Assembly (NCBI GenBank): GCA_963966185.1 | Contig: CAWZYM010000052.1 | Coordinates: forward strand, 12,501-76,500 | Length of the DNA stretch: 64,000 nucleotides | DNA from: Rhabditoides inermis | Lineage: Eukaryota; Nematoda; Chromadorea; Rhabditida; Rhabditidae | Direction of reading: 5' to 3' | Shown here: positions 10,885 to 26,064 of the stretch, in pieces | Layout of the letters: the number at the start of each line of letters is the position of its first letter | How positions within the stretch are numbered: the first letter of the stretch is position 1 | Notes under the pieces: generated by a model | Seen by the model: the letters and a program-made list of their open reading frames with translations, nothing else | What the model was told of the DNA's origin: nothing | Database searches by the model: none | Position numbers and translations under genes: made by a program

Positions 10885-13800
10885 ATGTCAGACGATACAC
10901 TGCTCTCAGTCGCCGCCAGACTTGACCCTGCCACACGCACACGCATCGCCCTCCTCGACAAAAGGTGCCTCCCCCTCCCTCCTCTCACTCCCCCTCCCTC
11001 CCCCTCCCTCCCCCTCCCTCTCCCTCCCTCCCTCCCCCTCCCTCCTCTCACTCCCCCTCCCTCTCTCCAGGTTCCACTCCCTTCTGTTCACTTGGCGTCA
11101 TGTCGACACTCTGGTCCTCGATTCTGACCACGTCCTCATGTCTGGCCCTCACTTCCAGAAGCGCGTCGACGGAAAGGTAACCGATAATTAATCGATAATC
11201 GATAAATAATTGACCGATGTCAGCCGCACCTGGACCTCCTGTACCCGCTGAGTGCCGCGCAGTGTCCTTCGTTCCGCCGTCTGTGTATCCAGCACCGTAT
11301 CGGGAAGGTGGACGCCCGTCGAATCGCAGCCCAAGAGAAGACTCGACTCGACAAACTTATCATCGCCAGCCACAACTACTACACGTACTGTGCACTACCG
11401 TATACGTAACTGTAGGTAACTGTACCATACCGTATACCTAAGCTCGTCGGATGGGAAGCGCCACGCGCCCGAGTGGGGATGTGGGTTTGAGAGACTGCGG
11501 ACTGTGGCTATTCTGCCTCATCTGGAGAAGACTCCCACCTTCGGACAGAGCCTATGGGTGGAGGATGCGAAGGTAGAGGAGAGGGGAGGGGGAGGGCAGG
11601 GGAGACATTCTTCTTCCTAGATGGTGCTGCCTCGGACCGTTCGCAAGCTGCGTCTCTCTGGCCTCTCTCTCCACGACCACACTGTACACTACATCTGCGG
11701 GTGCATGCCGGCCAACATGGTTGGACTATTGATTGACATGCCCTAGTCTGCCCGAACTCCGCTCGCTCTCGCTGATCGGATGCATTGCCAACACCCCAAA
11801 GGACAACACCCTCGCCGAAAAACTCGGTCTATCTCTCCCTCTATCTTTCTCTCTCTCCCTCCCGCTTTCTCCCCCTCTCTCTCACACACACCTGTCCACC
11901 TTCCTCTCTCCCTCTCCCTCTCCCTCTCCTTCTCCCTCTCACCCTCTCACCCTCTCACCCTCTCACCCTCTCACCCTCTCACCCTCTCACCCTCTCACCC
12001 TCTCACCCTCTCACCCTCTCACCCTCTCACCCTCTCTCACCCTCTCTCACCCTCTCTCACCCTCTCTCACCCTCTCTCACCCTCTCTCACCCTCTCTCAC
12101 CCTCTCTCACCCTCTCTCACCCTCTCTCACCTCTCTCACCCTCTCTCACCCTCTCTCACCCTCTCTCACCCTCTCTCACCCTCTCTCACCCTCTCTCACC
12201 CTCTCTCACCCTCTCTCACCCTCTCTCACCCTCTCTCACCCTCTCTCACCCTCTCTCACCCTCTCTCACCCTCTCTCACCCTCTCTCACCCTCTCTCACC
12301 CTCTCTCACCCTCTCTCACCCTCTCTCACCCTCTCTCACCCTCTCTCACCCTCTCTCACCCTCTCTCACCCTCTCTCACCCTCTCTCACCCTCTCTCACC
12401 CTCTCTCACCCTCTCTCACCCTCTCTCACCCTCTCTCACCCTCTCTCACCCTCTCTCACCCTCTCTCACCCTCTCTCACTCTCTATCACCCTCTCTCACC
12501 CTCTCTCACCCTCTCTCACCCTCTCTCACCCTCTCTCACCCTCTCTCACCCTCTCTCACCCTCTCTCACCCTCTCTCACCCTCTCTCACCCTCTCTCACC
12601 CTCTCTCACCCTCTCTCACCCTCTCTCACCCTCTCTCACCCTCTCTCACCCTCTCTCACCCTCTCTCACCCTCTCTCACCCTCTCTCACCCTCTCTCACC
12701 CTCTCTCACCCTCTCTCACCCTCTCTCACCCTCTCTCACCCTCTCTCACCCTCTCTCACCCTCTCTCACCCTCTCTCACCCTCTCTCACCCTCTCTCACC
12801 CTCTCTCACCCTCTCTCACCCTCTCTCACCCTCTCTCACCCTCTCTCACCCTCTCTCACCCTCTCTCACCCTCTCTCACCCTCTCTCACCCTCTCTCACC
12901 CTCTCTCACCCTCTCTCACCCTCTCTCACCCTCTCTCACCCTCTCTCACCCTCTCTCACCCTCTCTCACCCTCTCTCACCCTCTCACCCTCACCCTCTCT
13001 CACCCTCACCCTCTCTCACCCTCACCCTCTCACCCTCACCCTCTCACCCTCACCCTCTCACCCTCACCCTCTCACCCTCTTCCTCTCACCCTCTCCCTCT
13101 CATCCTCTCTCTCTCTCACCCTCTCTCTCTCTCACCCTCTCCCTCTCACCCTCTCCCTCTCACCCTCTCCCTCTCACCCTTTCCCTCTCACCCTCTCCCT
13201 CTCACCCTTTCCCTCTCACCCTCTCCCTCTCACCCTCTCCCTCTCATCCTCTCCCTCTCACCCTCTCCCTCTCACCCTCTCCCTCTCACCCTCTCCCTCT
13301 CACCCTCTCCCTCCCAGCCGCCCTCCCTCACCTCACCGACCTCGAACTCCCTGTCGCTATGTTCCACGTTGGTCGCAAGGCGGACGACGTCAAGAAACCC
13401 CTCAATCTCAAGTACAGTAACCCCATCTTATTGCAAGTACAGTACCCTGCAGGTGTCTCCGCCAGCTGACTCGTCTCGCTGTCTACATGGATACTTATGA
13501 CGAGGAGGCGTTCAACAGGTCTGCACTCAATAGTTTCCCCTCCATATAGAATGTCTTAGGTTTCTGGACGAGAGCGTTCCGAGTTGTGTGCAGCAGTTAG
13601 TTGTGTATGGGAACGATGCGCGAGTGTCGACAGTGTCTGGCAGACATGCGTTCTCTATCGAGCTGTGTGCGTGCGTGGGAGTGGCGGAGGAGCGTGGCTG
13701 GAGCCGCCTCTCCCCGCTCCTCTCACGGACCATCGCCCACCCTCCATACAACAAGCACGCATTCTCCCCCACCGACACTCAGCAGTGCTACGCTTCATTC

Positions 13801-14231
13801 GATGAGCTGCGCGGAGACGGAACGTCAGTCCACCTCTCCCCCTCTCTTTCTCTATCCTCTTTTCCAGTGTCGCCCAAGTGACCGACCTCTCTTCTCCCGT
13901 GCGTCAGGCCGATGTCCCTCATCTCAACCCCCTTGCCGAGATTCTCGGTGCTATTCTGCCCGGAGTCCGCATTCAGCTCATCGATGAACAGGCTCCGCCC
14001 CCGCAGGCCCCGCCCACTCGTCAGGCCACCACGCCCAGTACCAACACTGCCAGTGAGTGGGTAGGGGTAGATGAATGTCATGTCACTGTTTTAGCTACGA
14101 CGACGTCTTCTATCGCGACTCCGACAAGCTCCGCCCCTACTGGCTCCGCCCCCTCGTCGCAGGCGACTCAGCCGCGCACTGTTTCGTCTGTCTCCAATGA
14201 GAGTGTGGCGGAGGAGCGCCGACTCGGATAG
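10885..14231 (+). CDS. F-box/leucine-rich-repeat-like protein
   Basis: A 460-residue model. Exons: 10885-10964, 11071-11176, 11224-11384, 11443-11572, 11621-11700, 11747-11826, 13318-13411, 13453-13518, 13560-13823, 13868-14052 and 14095-14231, all in phase. The N-terminus (DDTLLSVAARLDPATRTRIA..., then FHSLLFTWRHVDTLVLD) has the pattern of a divergent F-box followed by an LRR-like stretch. LRR-like pieces recur (VRKLRLSGLSL, LPELRSLSLIGC, LPHLTDLELPV, LRQLTRLAVY). The C-terminus is a low-complexity Pro/Ala/Thr/Ser tail. Such proteins usually present substrates to SCF ubiquitin ligases, but neither partner nor substrate can be read here. Intron 6 is ~1.5 kb of minisatellite, and the LRR region resumes in phase after it. 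AATAAA lies at 14323-14328. Confidence 0.8.
11940..13080 (+). repeat. CACCCTCTCT minisatellite inside an intron
   Basis: About 100 near-identical copies of the 10-bp unit CACCCTCTCT, preceded by an 8-bp CACCCTCT version (11940-12030) and followed by CACCCTCACCCTCTCT and CACCCTCTCCCTCT variants up to 13315. Because of the repeat, all three plus-strand frames are open for more than 500 codons. The flanking exons end at 11826 and start at 13318, so the array occupies one intron. Confidence 0.96.
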
Positions 14232-14681
14232 CAAACCACGTGGACCCCACTTACACCCTTATTGTTAGATAAACCAACTGCTTTGCGTGTCTCCTTATGA
14301 AATCCTTACATGCCCCGTTATCAATAAACACGTTCAAATCCACAACTCGTATTTGTGTTGTTGTTGTTGTTGTTGTGATGCGTATTTTTAACCTGGAGCT
14401 GATCCATTTAATTGAATAATTGACGCATTTCTGCCGCGCAGTAAACATTTGCGTGTCGGCGCTTACCTCTGACCATTGTACTTGGCCGAATCAAATATAA
14501 AATCCGAATAAAAAGTTCATTTTCACATAGAAGGGGCACAAACAGAACAATCATATAACTCTCTAAAACGGTAGACTCACAATTGGAAGAAGGGAGAAAG
14601 GGGCCAAGATCACACGCTGCTCTCAACAACCGAAACGAACAATCAAGCTAATGAAATAAGGCTATACGATGCGAGAGGAAG
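14232..14681. other. Convergent intergenic region
   Basis: Lies between the 3' ends of the F-box/LRR-like gene and asna-1. It contains AATAAA for the upstream gene (14323-14328) and a short (TTG)n at about 14355-14376. No further coding exon is seen. Confidence 0.7.
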
Positions 14682-16274
<1,593 letters not shown>

Positions 16275-17427
16275 CTGATGAAATCATAAGTAACACAATA
16301 AGTAATGGACAGAGTGAGAAAGCGCAAGAGAGCGAGAAACGAGCGAGAGAAAGAGCGAGAGACGAAACGAAACGAAAACGATAAGCAAATAATGACAAAT
16401 GACGGCGACCTGCCTACACAAATGTACAATATGAGCATATAGCATGCACCATGAAACGAAAGCAAGATAAATACACGACCGTCAAATCAATACTAACGTC
16501 GCCGGTATTAGCTTCATATTTAAAAAAAGTGCACACGTCGTGATGATGTCGAAAAAAATGATCTAAAACATTTTAAATGGCAGTAGTGCGCCAGTCTACC
16601 TCTATTTAAAAAAAAAATATCTTGCTCTTCAGCGAATCAGACGACGAAAGTTTTTAATTTTAACGAGAGTGACGCAGAGTAATAAACATTTGATTGACCG
16701 AGATATTTTTCATTGATTGTTTTATTAGATTCGATGTCGTTGTTTGGAGTTGATACTGTTTCATCACATCACATCATTCTCGTTCCTAATTTCTGTTCAT
16801 GAATTGATAAGAAGACAGTTGAATAGTTGAATTAGATATTACTTTCCTTTCATGTTATGTTATTCTTGTTATTCGTGATGTTAAATATTGTTATGCTTAT
16901 TGTTTTCTTCGTTATTGTTCTTATCGTATACTTGCCATACCACTTGTAGATTCTGAAGACTTATTTAGTAGTTCTCTTTTTCTCATCGATTCTTTATCCA
17001 TTGTCTCTCCATTCGATTAGCATGCAAATGGCCAGAGGGCATTTTGGCGGCCAACCGGCTGTCCCCTCTTGGAACGGCGGGCATCCTTCTAGCCCCGCCC
17101 ATCCCACTCATGTCTCTGGTGTGTCAATATCGATCCACACATAACACTCCCCCTTTCTATCGATTCCCAGTTCTTTTGTTTATCTTGTCCGAGAATGGAA
17201 TAAATTGGATGTGTCGCCTCGGGGTTTCCATTCTCTTTCCACCGTTTTTACATTACAAATGCATGTTTCGTGTTCTTGTCTCCTGGTTTTCCTGTTTGTC
17301 TGTGTGATGTGTGGATTGAGTAATCACGGGCGCGAAACGATCGGAGCGCGATCAGCTGACTCTATCTCCCATTACTTCCGCCAATCAATATCCACCACGT
17401 TTGTATGCGAATATTTCAGATGCTATA
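16275..17427. other. Divergent intergenic region asna-1 / unc-16
   Basis: An A/T-rich 1.15-kb spacer without a supported exon; it must hold the promoters of both genes. An ATATTTCAG acceptor at 17413-17420 precedes the unc-16 start and may be a trans-splice or leader-intron acceptor. Confidence 0.6.
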
Positions 17428-20400
17428 ATGAGCAACACGAACAATTCTCTAATGGGGTCTGATTCGCCGACGGGCGAGGTGAGTGCTTTTTTCTCGTTGT
17501 TCTGAAGTGGATGGGAATACGCGATCAGCTGCTTTCGAGAATATGGGAGAGAGCAGGATAGAGTACTCGATTAATAGATGGAGATAAGACCTTGTCTCCT
17601 TCCTTCTCCCACCACCCTTCATTGATCAGTTGCGTGAGAGTGAGAGAGTGAGAGATTGTTGCATCTTCCTTGTATTTGCCTTTCTCCGCTGCCGCCGGTC
17701 TTCCGCCGCCGCTCACTCGCATTCACTCCCCCCCCCCACCCTGAACTCATATATGCTAATCTCTCACTCGCTCTCGCACACAAACTATTGATCGTCCCGT
17801 TCACTGTGATTCGCACCACACTCGGCCCTATATTGGCCAGCGCGGCCGCCACACTCCAATATCCATCCGGCAATAAATCGATAATCGATTGATTGTGTGA
17901 TGGAGCAGCCGAGCACTCGCTTGCTCGCTCGCCGCCGCAGTAAGGTCAGTGGCGTGTGACGTGTGTTCCATTGTGGCGCTGCGATGCGAATCTTCTTCTT
18001 TTCCCCGCGGCGTGCGGTCGGGTCCTCATTTTGCCACACCGCCACCGAATGTTCGATCATCGACAAGAATCCTTCCCGAGTAACCAGTGAGGCGGCAGGA
18101 AGTACCCTCATGTGGAAGCAGCTATGGCACGAGGAGATACTGATTGGCATGGAAGCAAAGGAAAACTCGGAACTCTACTCGTCAAAAATGGTACTCTAAT
18201 GGTCCAGGAATGATTATCGATCAAGTATCGTCTTTCCACCACTAACCTTGTCAGCCGACCTGTCTTTCCCCGGCGTTAGCCTATTATGTATGTAGCATTT
18301 TAGGCACTACTGTATGCTTCATATCACTATGATTGTGTTGTCATATTCAATTATAACGATTCCGGATAAACGATTGATTGATTGATGCGAATCTGTGTGT
18401 GATTTGCATGTGTCTGCGTAGCTTGCGGCGGCTGGTTGCGTATGCATAGACCCATAAACAGCAGCACGGCTACAAGTCTCCGCTCCATTACACGCCTACA
18501 CCCCCCCCCCCACCTCGAATCCAAATCACAACCCGCACTCACTTCATACACGTGCCTGTTTTCTCGAATATGTTCATAGATTTGTTGCGATAGGTGTAGA
18601 TAGTATTGATTGATTGCGATATTGCGCTCTGGCATAGTTGGCTGGCTGAGAGAGAGAGACAGAAGTTTTGCCGAGATGTATTTGTATTTTATTGTAAAGA
18701 CTAGGTTTTATGTAACTATGGATAGATGGATTGCAGGTGGTGTACGGCACGGGGTCTCCTGTGCACGGGGACACAGAGACACGGGCGATGAGCGAGAAGG
18801 TACAGAACCTGGCAGGGTCCATCTACAGGGAACTGGCCGGCATCATCGCGAGCAGTGGCGAGGACAGTGTCAAGGTAGGGAGAATGAGGGAGGGAGAGGG
18901 GGGGGGGGGTAGGGAGAGTGTTGGCGATTGCAGAACCTGATGCCTCTGGTGGTGAATGTGCTGGAGGCGTTGGACATGGCGTATCTGGAGAAGGAGGAGC
19001 AGTCTGTGGACCTGGAGATGCTCAAGGAGGACAACGAGCAGCTGATCACTCAGTACGAGAGGGAGAGACAGCTCAGGAAGGGCCAGGATCAGGTACGGAT
19101 TCATGTACAAATACCTTGCGTTCGATGACTTTCACTTTTACTCCATGTAAGTTAGTGATCGCTGATCTGATCGGTGTATTGATGAGATTTGCATAATAAT
19201 GATGGTGATGCGCATCGGTTTGTTTTCATTTTCTTTTTCGCTGTTTCGTGTGATCTAGCATTGGTGTCATGCCATATATTGATTACACGTTCCTTCTTTC
19301 ATTTTTCATTTCGGCCTGAAATGAAAGGATGAGAAAAAAATGGAACGCGCATTGAACGGTTTTGAAGCGTCGAATGAAATCTGATTCTCATCATGTGCCA
19401 AAATATATGTTGATAAATGACATCATAATATGTCTTATGTTTTCAGAAGTACATGGAAATTGAGGACAATCTGATCGGCCAGAACAAGGAATTGGAGGCG
19501 AAGATAGAATCTCTCGAAAGTATCATGCGGATGCTGGAGCTGAAGGCCAAAAATGCATCCGACCACGGTATGTTTGTTTACTTGTTGATTCATTGTCAGT
19601 GTTGGACTCGAGTTGCTAAACTGAACTTTGAATTTGTGGTGCGCACAAAACTAGCTACACTTTTCTTTGGTTTTTGTGCGTGTATGCGTGAGAACAAATA
19701 GAGAGGATGAGATAGGGGGATTGAAGGTTGAAGGGCGGAAAACGAAAAGAAAAGTGGAGAAGGTGATGGACGGTGATTTCAGCGACTCGTCTGGAGGAAA
19801 GAGAGGCTGATTCCAAGGCAGAGTTCGATAGACTCCATGAGAGGTACAATGTACTGCTACGGTGAGTCAACTCGATGTACTTGGCATTCTGTTGATCGTT
19901 TCCCTCTCCCCCTCTCTCCTTCCCTTCCTTCCCTTCCTTCCCTTCCCCATCTTTCTCCCTTGCAGTACCCACATCGATCATATGGAGCGCACCAAGTATC
20001 TCATGGGTACGGACAAGTTCGAAATGATGCAGAACATGCCCATTCCCAACCAGCAGATTCGAACCAAGTGAGTATTGATTGATTCAGGAATTTAACAGTG
20101 GATAAAGATGAGTGCTGTATTGTGAGGTATAATGGTGCGATGATATGTGATATATTGAAGTAGTGATTGCGTGGGGTGGACTTACATGTGGTGTGGATGT
20201 GGTGATGGCTGATGTGTAGTGTGTGTTGTGTGTTCTAGTCGCTATCAGCCAGTCGTCGGTCCGAGCACATCGTGAGTTGAGAGATGAGAGCAGAGACGAG
20301 CACCTCCACACTTCTATTCTATCTCTTTTCCCATCACACTCATCCCTCATCCCTCTTCCCTCTTCCAATGGCTGTGTTGCTTCCATATTTTCAGTTACAT

Positions 20401-23400
20401 GTGTTGTGAGTGATTTGGTAACAATTGCGTTTCTAACGGGGAATTGTGTCGACATTGGTTATGTTTTGTTGATTGTTGTGAACGTAGGGTCCAAACGTGT
20501 GCTTTCAGAATGGGCGGTGGGCTTGGAATGGCTGCGTCAGTGGATGCGAGTTCTATCCGCGGAGTCTCGGATCTCATTTCTGCCACCATGACACAAAGCA
20601 CAACCATGGACGTCAATCTCGCTCACCACATCTCCAACGAGGGTGAGCAAACAATTGTTTATTGTTCAATTGTTGATTTTGGATTGGTTTCAGCGGATTG
20701 GCAGGATGAGTTTGGACAGTCTTCGGACGTGGAGCCTTCTCCTCGAGAGATGAAGAAGGAGGAGAAGGAGGAGAAGAGTGAGGAGGAGGAGCAGCCTGCG
20801 GCCGCCCCGACGCAACAAGCCAGCACCAGCGTGTGAGTATTGGTTGGTTGTATTTATTGTGATGTATGGCTTTGTTAAGTGCCCCTCCGGAGCCGCATGA
20901 GGCTGCCGATGATTCCCTCGGAGCCGACCTCACAGGTAGACACATTTCCATTGATACTAGTTGCTGATCACAAGTAGTTTCCACCACCCAAGCACTTTCT
21001 CCTACTTTTCTTTGTTCGGGTGCTAGTCTGTTATCTATAGGAAACATCGTCGATCCTGCCGAATTTGCGTCTGCCGGTATGAATATTTGTAGTCATCATA
21101 CACTCGTTTGTGTCCTTGCCTGCTCCCTTGCATTGCTCGATGTTTGCACTTTTGTTTAGTGTTGTGATTGTGGTACGGCAGCAACTCTTATTATTCTTTT
21201 TATCGATTGATTGATTGTGTTGTTGTGGTTTGTGTATTGTGGTGTGGTGTCTGCAGATGGAGACGAGTTTCTTGACGACGATGCATTCATTGCTGGATTG
21301 GAGATGAAGAAGCGACTGCCTTCGATGGACACGACTGACCTCACAGGTCTGACAAATCTTCGCTCCAAACTTCAGAAATGCTTGCCTTAGTGTTCAATAT
21401 CGTATGGTTTTGTATGGTACATTAGCTTGAAGCACTCGAAGGCTTGACATGGGTTGGTTATCTTGTCGTCTTGTCGTGCGCTTCTTTAGTTGAGCACCCA
21501 GTTCGAATATGACTTGATCAGTATAGTAATGTTGCTCTCGTTTCAGTGAATGATACCTTCATTGGTGAGTAGAGGATGTTGTCTAGTGCGAGAGTCAGTG
21601 CAGTGTTGTCATATGTAAATGAGAGCATGGCGTTTGTCTCAGTTGCGTGCTGTCCCTGTTTCGTCTATCCAAAGTGTTTCAGGAATGGGCAGAGAAGTGG
21701 AGAATCTTATCAAGGAAAACACTGAGCTGCTGGATATGAAGAATGCACTCAACATTGTCAAGAACGACCTCATCGCCAAGGTCGACGAGCTGAGCAGGTA
21801 GAGAGAGAGGGGGGGGGGGCGGGAGAGAGATATGTTGTGGTTGCAGTGAGCAGGAGATTCTTCGCGAAGAGGTGCGCAGCCTGGAGATGGTTCGGGCGAA
21901 GATGAGCGAATCGATGGGGAAACTGGAGGAGGAACTGAGGGAGACGAAGAGGAAGCTGGCAGACAAGGAGACGGAGAACGAGGAGGTGTGAAGGGGAGGG
22001 AAGGAGGGGGAGTGAGTGATGCGTGATTGCAGGAGGACGTGCCGATGGCGCAGCGCAAGCGCTTCACCCGCTCGGAGATGCAGCGAGTGCTCATCGACAG
22101 GAACATGTACAAGGAGAAGCTGATGGAGCTGGAGGAGTCTGTCAAGTGGACCGAGCTGCAGAGGGCCAAGAAGACCAGCGGCGCGCCCTCCAAGAAGCAG
22201 ACCGGCATATGGGACTTGTCAGTCGCGCCACGCACACCTCACACCTAGTATGATTGTCTCCGTTGCAGCTTCTCCGGCCTGTTCGCTGGCGATGGTCCGG
22301 AGCCGTCGTCTGCTCGCCGCGGCGGCCGCAGTGGCCGCAGCTCGGACCCCCTTACCCGAAAGAACAACATGACTCGCTCCGTCGACTTCATCGACCCTGA
22401 TGTGTGCGTTGAGTTGGACTGATGACATCAATCAATTAGTTATTGGATTTTTTTGTGTTTGCACGCATTTTTGGGTTATTATTTAACCGGTAGACTTGCA
22501 TAGATAATTTCCTTTTTGATGTCTCCCGGTTGCATTGTTACTTGTTGTGTTGATGAGAGATGACTGATGAATAGTTTGTGGTGTGTGGTGTGGTGCGTGG
22601 ACTGTGGATTGTGGATTGACTGGCATGCTTGCAGTATCTCTGAGAGGCGCGCGGCCGAGAGACGCGAGCAGTATAAGCTCGTCAGAGAACATGTCAAGAG
22701 AGACGACTCTGGAAGGTGAGGAGAGAGAGAGAGAGAGAGAGAGAGATGAACACACAGCCAGACGGTCAGACGGTCAGAGAGAAAACATTACAGAGCTACG
22801 ATTGCCAAAAGAATAACAAAGAGGCGGTTAGTGATGAGTCGGCTGGTAGTGGCTGGTTGTATGTTGGTGTGTGTAGGGTGGAGGCGTATGGATGGAGCAT
22901 ACCCGCGAGTGTGGACGCGAATGGGGCGATGGTGCCCGTGCCAGTCTGCAGTCGACCCCTGCTCGATCAGCAGCCAGCGCTCAAGGTGAGACGGACAGGC
23001 AGACAGGGAGAGAGGAGACTGTGGGGTGTTGAGGTGTGGTGTGCGACTGGAGTGACACTGCGCGGAGGAAAGACCCCCGATGGACAGTTCATCATGGGAG
23101 ACCCCATCTACTACTCGCAGAATGCCAAGCGAGTTCCCAAGGGAGACGGCACCGTCGACGCCGAGATCACGGTCAGCATCCCCCCTCTTCCCCTCCCCCT
23201 TCTCCACCCCCCCCCCCCTCCACCCTCCCTCTTTCAGCGTGCGTGGACGATGGAGGCTCGGGAGCGGGAGCTGTCCGAGTGGGAGAGTAGCAGCATGGTG
23301 TGGGTGGCGTCCTCCAATCAGGGAAGAAGCCACATTGCCATCCTCGATGCTAACAACCCTAACGTCGTCATCGACACGTTCAACGCCTGCGACTCACACC

Positions 23401-23463
23401 TGCTGTGCATGACCAGTGTGCCAGGTGAGAAAGAGAGAAAGAGAGAAAGAGAGAAAGAGAGAA

Positions 23464-23496
<33 letters not shown>

Positions 23497-25250
23497 TAGA
23501 GGAAGGGATAGAGAAAGGGGGGAGAGAGGGGGAGAGAGTCGCTGTGCAGGTGTTGTGGAGGGCGATGGTTGGATGGACGAGGCGAGTGCGAAGAAGATGT
23601 TGAATGGAGGAGGTCATCTCAAGGATCTGCCAGAGGGAGTCGAGGCACTCGAACTGGGTCAGTCGATGCAAATCAACAACGCTTGTATTATTGTTGAATG
23701 AGATTGCCAAGGAAGGGAGACAGGGTGAGGATGATGATTGTGTTTAGGGGCGGTGGAGTGGGTGGAGTTGCGTAAGATGGAGGCGACGGAGGACGGCGTC
23801 GACACCTTCTGCAGCAACGACCAGAAGCCGTCGCCCAAGAGGAGCAGAGACTGTCAGTCCATTCATTCACACACAGCCATGTCAACTGGTCGAGTTTCAG
23901 TCAGTGTGTGCGAGACTGCTGCCGTGGCGGGTACTTCTAGTGTGAAGGGTGAGTGGAAAGTACAAGAGGGGTAGGGTAGTGTAGTGGGAGTGAGTGAGTG
24001 AGTGAGTGCCTGTAGTGCCGCGCTCACTCGGCATTCCTGTCGCCGAAGAGGCGAAAGAGATGGATGTGCCTCAACTCGTCGACCGTCTCATTCCACTCGA
24101 GCGAATGCGCGCCGCCCCGCCCCGCCAAGCCCCGCCCACAGGTGACCCGTCCACTCACACACTCACTGTCGTCGTTGAGTCTCCGTCGTGTTCCATCTAT
24201 ACTATCATGTGACGTGGCTTGGCAGAGGGTTTGGTGGAATGGCGGAAGGCATTTCAGTTGCGCGCGTGTTTCACACTGTTTTGTGGACTCTTTGAGTGTG
24301 TTCGTTTCAGAGGCGGAGAGTGTGGGTGGAAGAAGGGGCGCCCTGCCTGCCAACATACGCGCTGCCATGAACAAGTATGACTCTGTCGCCGCCTATCCCA
24401 CTGGAGCCCTGCCCACTGTCTGGTGCGGAAGCCAGAACCAATAGTGAGTGACTTGTGGATTGTCGTCGTCTTCGTTGTTGTTGTTGTTTACTTGTTTACA
24501 GCTACTCTTTTCAGCATATATATACACTCTTCAATTTCTAACTGGAAGGCGTGTCTGAGGAGAGTGAAGATGGCAGATGCTGTGCTATCCATCATGTGAG
24601 TTCCTGTCTCTCTCCCTCTCTCTCGCCTCTCTCTCTCTCCCCCTCTCGTTTCTGATCCTTCCCTCTGAGCAGCTATCACAATGGTCGTGTGTTCGCTGCC
24701 CTTGCCAATGGAACTATTGCCGTGTTCCACAGGAATAAGCGTGAGTGTGGAGAGGGGAAGAGGGGAGAAGGGGGTAGTGGTTGGTTTCAGAGGGTGACTG
24801 GTCTGAGGAGGGCTACCACACTGTGCGGGTGGGCAAGGCGACCAACTCTGTGCGTTCTCTGTGCGTGGTGGGGCAGTCTCACGTGTGGGCCGCGTACAGG
24901 AACTGCGTCGTTGTCCTCGACACTGACAGTCTGGAGGTGGTGGTGAGTGGGGGGGGGGAGTGGCAGTGGGCATGGCAACACTCCACGCTGCTCATGCTGT
25001 GATTGAAGAAGGCGTTCTCTGCGCACCCGCGACGCGACTCGCAGGTTCGCACGCTGCAGTCGGTGGGAGAAGGAGTGTGGCTGTCGATCAGACTAGACTC
25101 CACACTCAGGTAAGAGAGACACGGGGAAGGAGGTTGGAGGAGAGAGATGACGTGCGTCGTTCAGACTCTACCACGCGCACACCCACCAGCATCTACAGGA
25201 TGTGGACATCGAGCCATACGTCACCAAGCTGCTCGGTGGGTGGAGAGAAA

Positions 25251-25308
<58 letters not shown>

Positions 25309-26064
25309 GAGGGGGGAGAAGGGGCATGAGAGAGGGGAGGACGTGAGGTTGCAGGCTCGTCGCGCCTCGATTTCTCGTTCATGCGCACGACTGCGATGTT
25401 GATCTCGAACCGTCGGCTGTGGATCGGAACGGGCACGGGAGTCATCATCTCGGTGCCCCTCAGTGAACGTGAGTGGGAGGGAACGGGAGGAGGAAAGGGA
25501 GGAAAGGGAAGGAGGGAAATGGTGGATTCAGAGATAGAGGAGAAGGTGGAAACTGGCTCGGCTTCTGGGGCGACTACTCCCAGACCTGCCGGGCCCGGCG
25601 GACTCGTCAGGGTCTACAACGCACCCAAGCAGGAGACGGAGAAGGTGCGCAGCCACCCCCCCCCCCCCCTCCCCCTCTCACTCACCCCCCCCCTTTCAGC
25701 CGTCCGCCTCCCCTGGCTCGTTCGTGCCCTACTGCAACATGTCGCAGGCGCAGCTGTCCTTCCACGGCCACAAGGACTCTGTCAAGTTCTTCCTCGCAGT
25801 TCCCGGGGAGAAGACTCCTTCCAAGGAGGGGAACGGGGCCGAGGGCGAGCTCAGCAAGATGCTGGTCATGAGCGGAGGAGACGGATACATCGACTTCAGA
25901 ATGGGTACGCGAATGTTACCATGCGTTGCTCACTGTCCATTGATTTGTTTGCAGGCGAGGACGATGACGCTTCGAATGAAGTCAACGACAAGATCCGCAC
26001 TCGTGACATGTCTCACATCATCATGTGGGAAGTCGACGCCGAGATTCCTGTCATCTCCAAATGA
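17428..26064 (+). CDS. unc-16: JNK-interacting protein 3 / UNC-16 (kinesin-1 and dynein cargo scaffold)
   Basis: Scaffold linking JNK pathway kinases and motors for axonal cargo transport; 1,264 residues, within the JIP3/JIP4 range. Coding exons: 17428-17478, 18737-18874, 18934-19092, 19447-19567, 19783-19861, 19966-20067, 20509-20642, 20694-20832, 20880-20935, 21041-21076, 21257-21346, 21547-21564, 21683-21797, 21847-21985, 22033-22217, 22269-22403, 22635-22715, 22877-22985, 23034-23171, 23238-23424, 23550-23657, 23748-23948, 24016-24141, 24311-24443, 24515-24595, 24673-24740, 24791-24942, 25009-25109, 25165-25235, 25355-25468, 25532-25644, 25700-25904, 25955-26064. The N-terminal RH1/coiled coil starts at about residue 35. 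The second coiled coil [10 protein letters not shown]...[17 protein letters not shown] begins near 374. The WD40-like C-terminal half (about 595 to the end) includes [20 protein letters not shown] and [13 protein letters not shown]. There is an 18-nt microexon (21547-21564). A first intron of 1.26 kb separates exon 1. Confidence 0.96.

Noticed and set aside
11733..13500. Three overlapping plus-strand frames of 546-578 codons rich in Ser/Leu/Pro/His
   Set aside because: They are translations of the CACCCTCTCT minisatellite; exons of the F-box/LRR-like gene flank it in phase.
17785..18150. Minus-strand 121-codon frame in unc-16 intron 1
   Set aside because: No family resemblance or splice support; probably chance.
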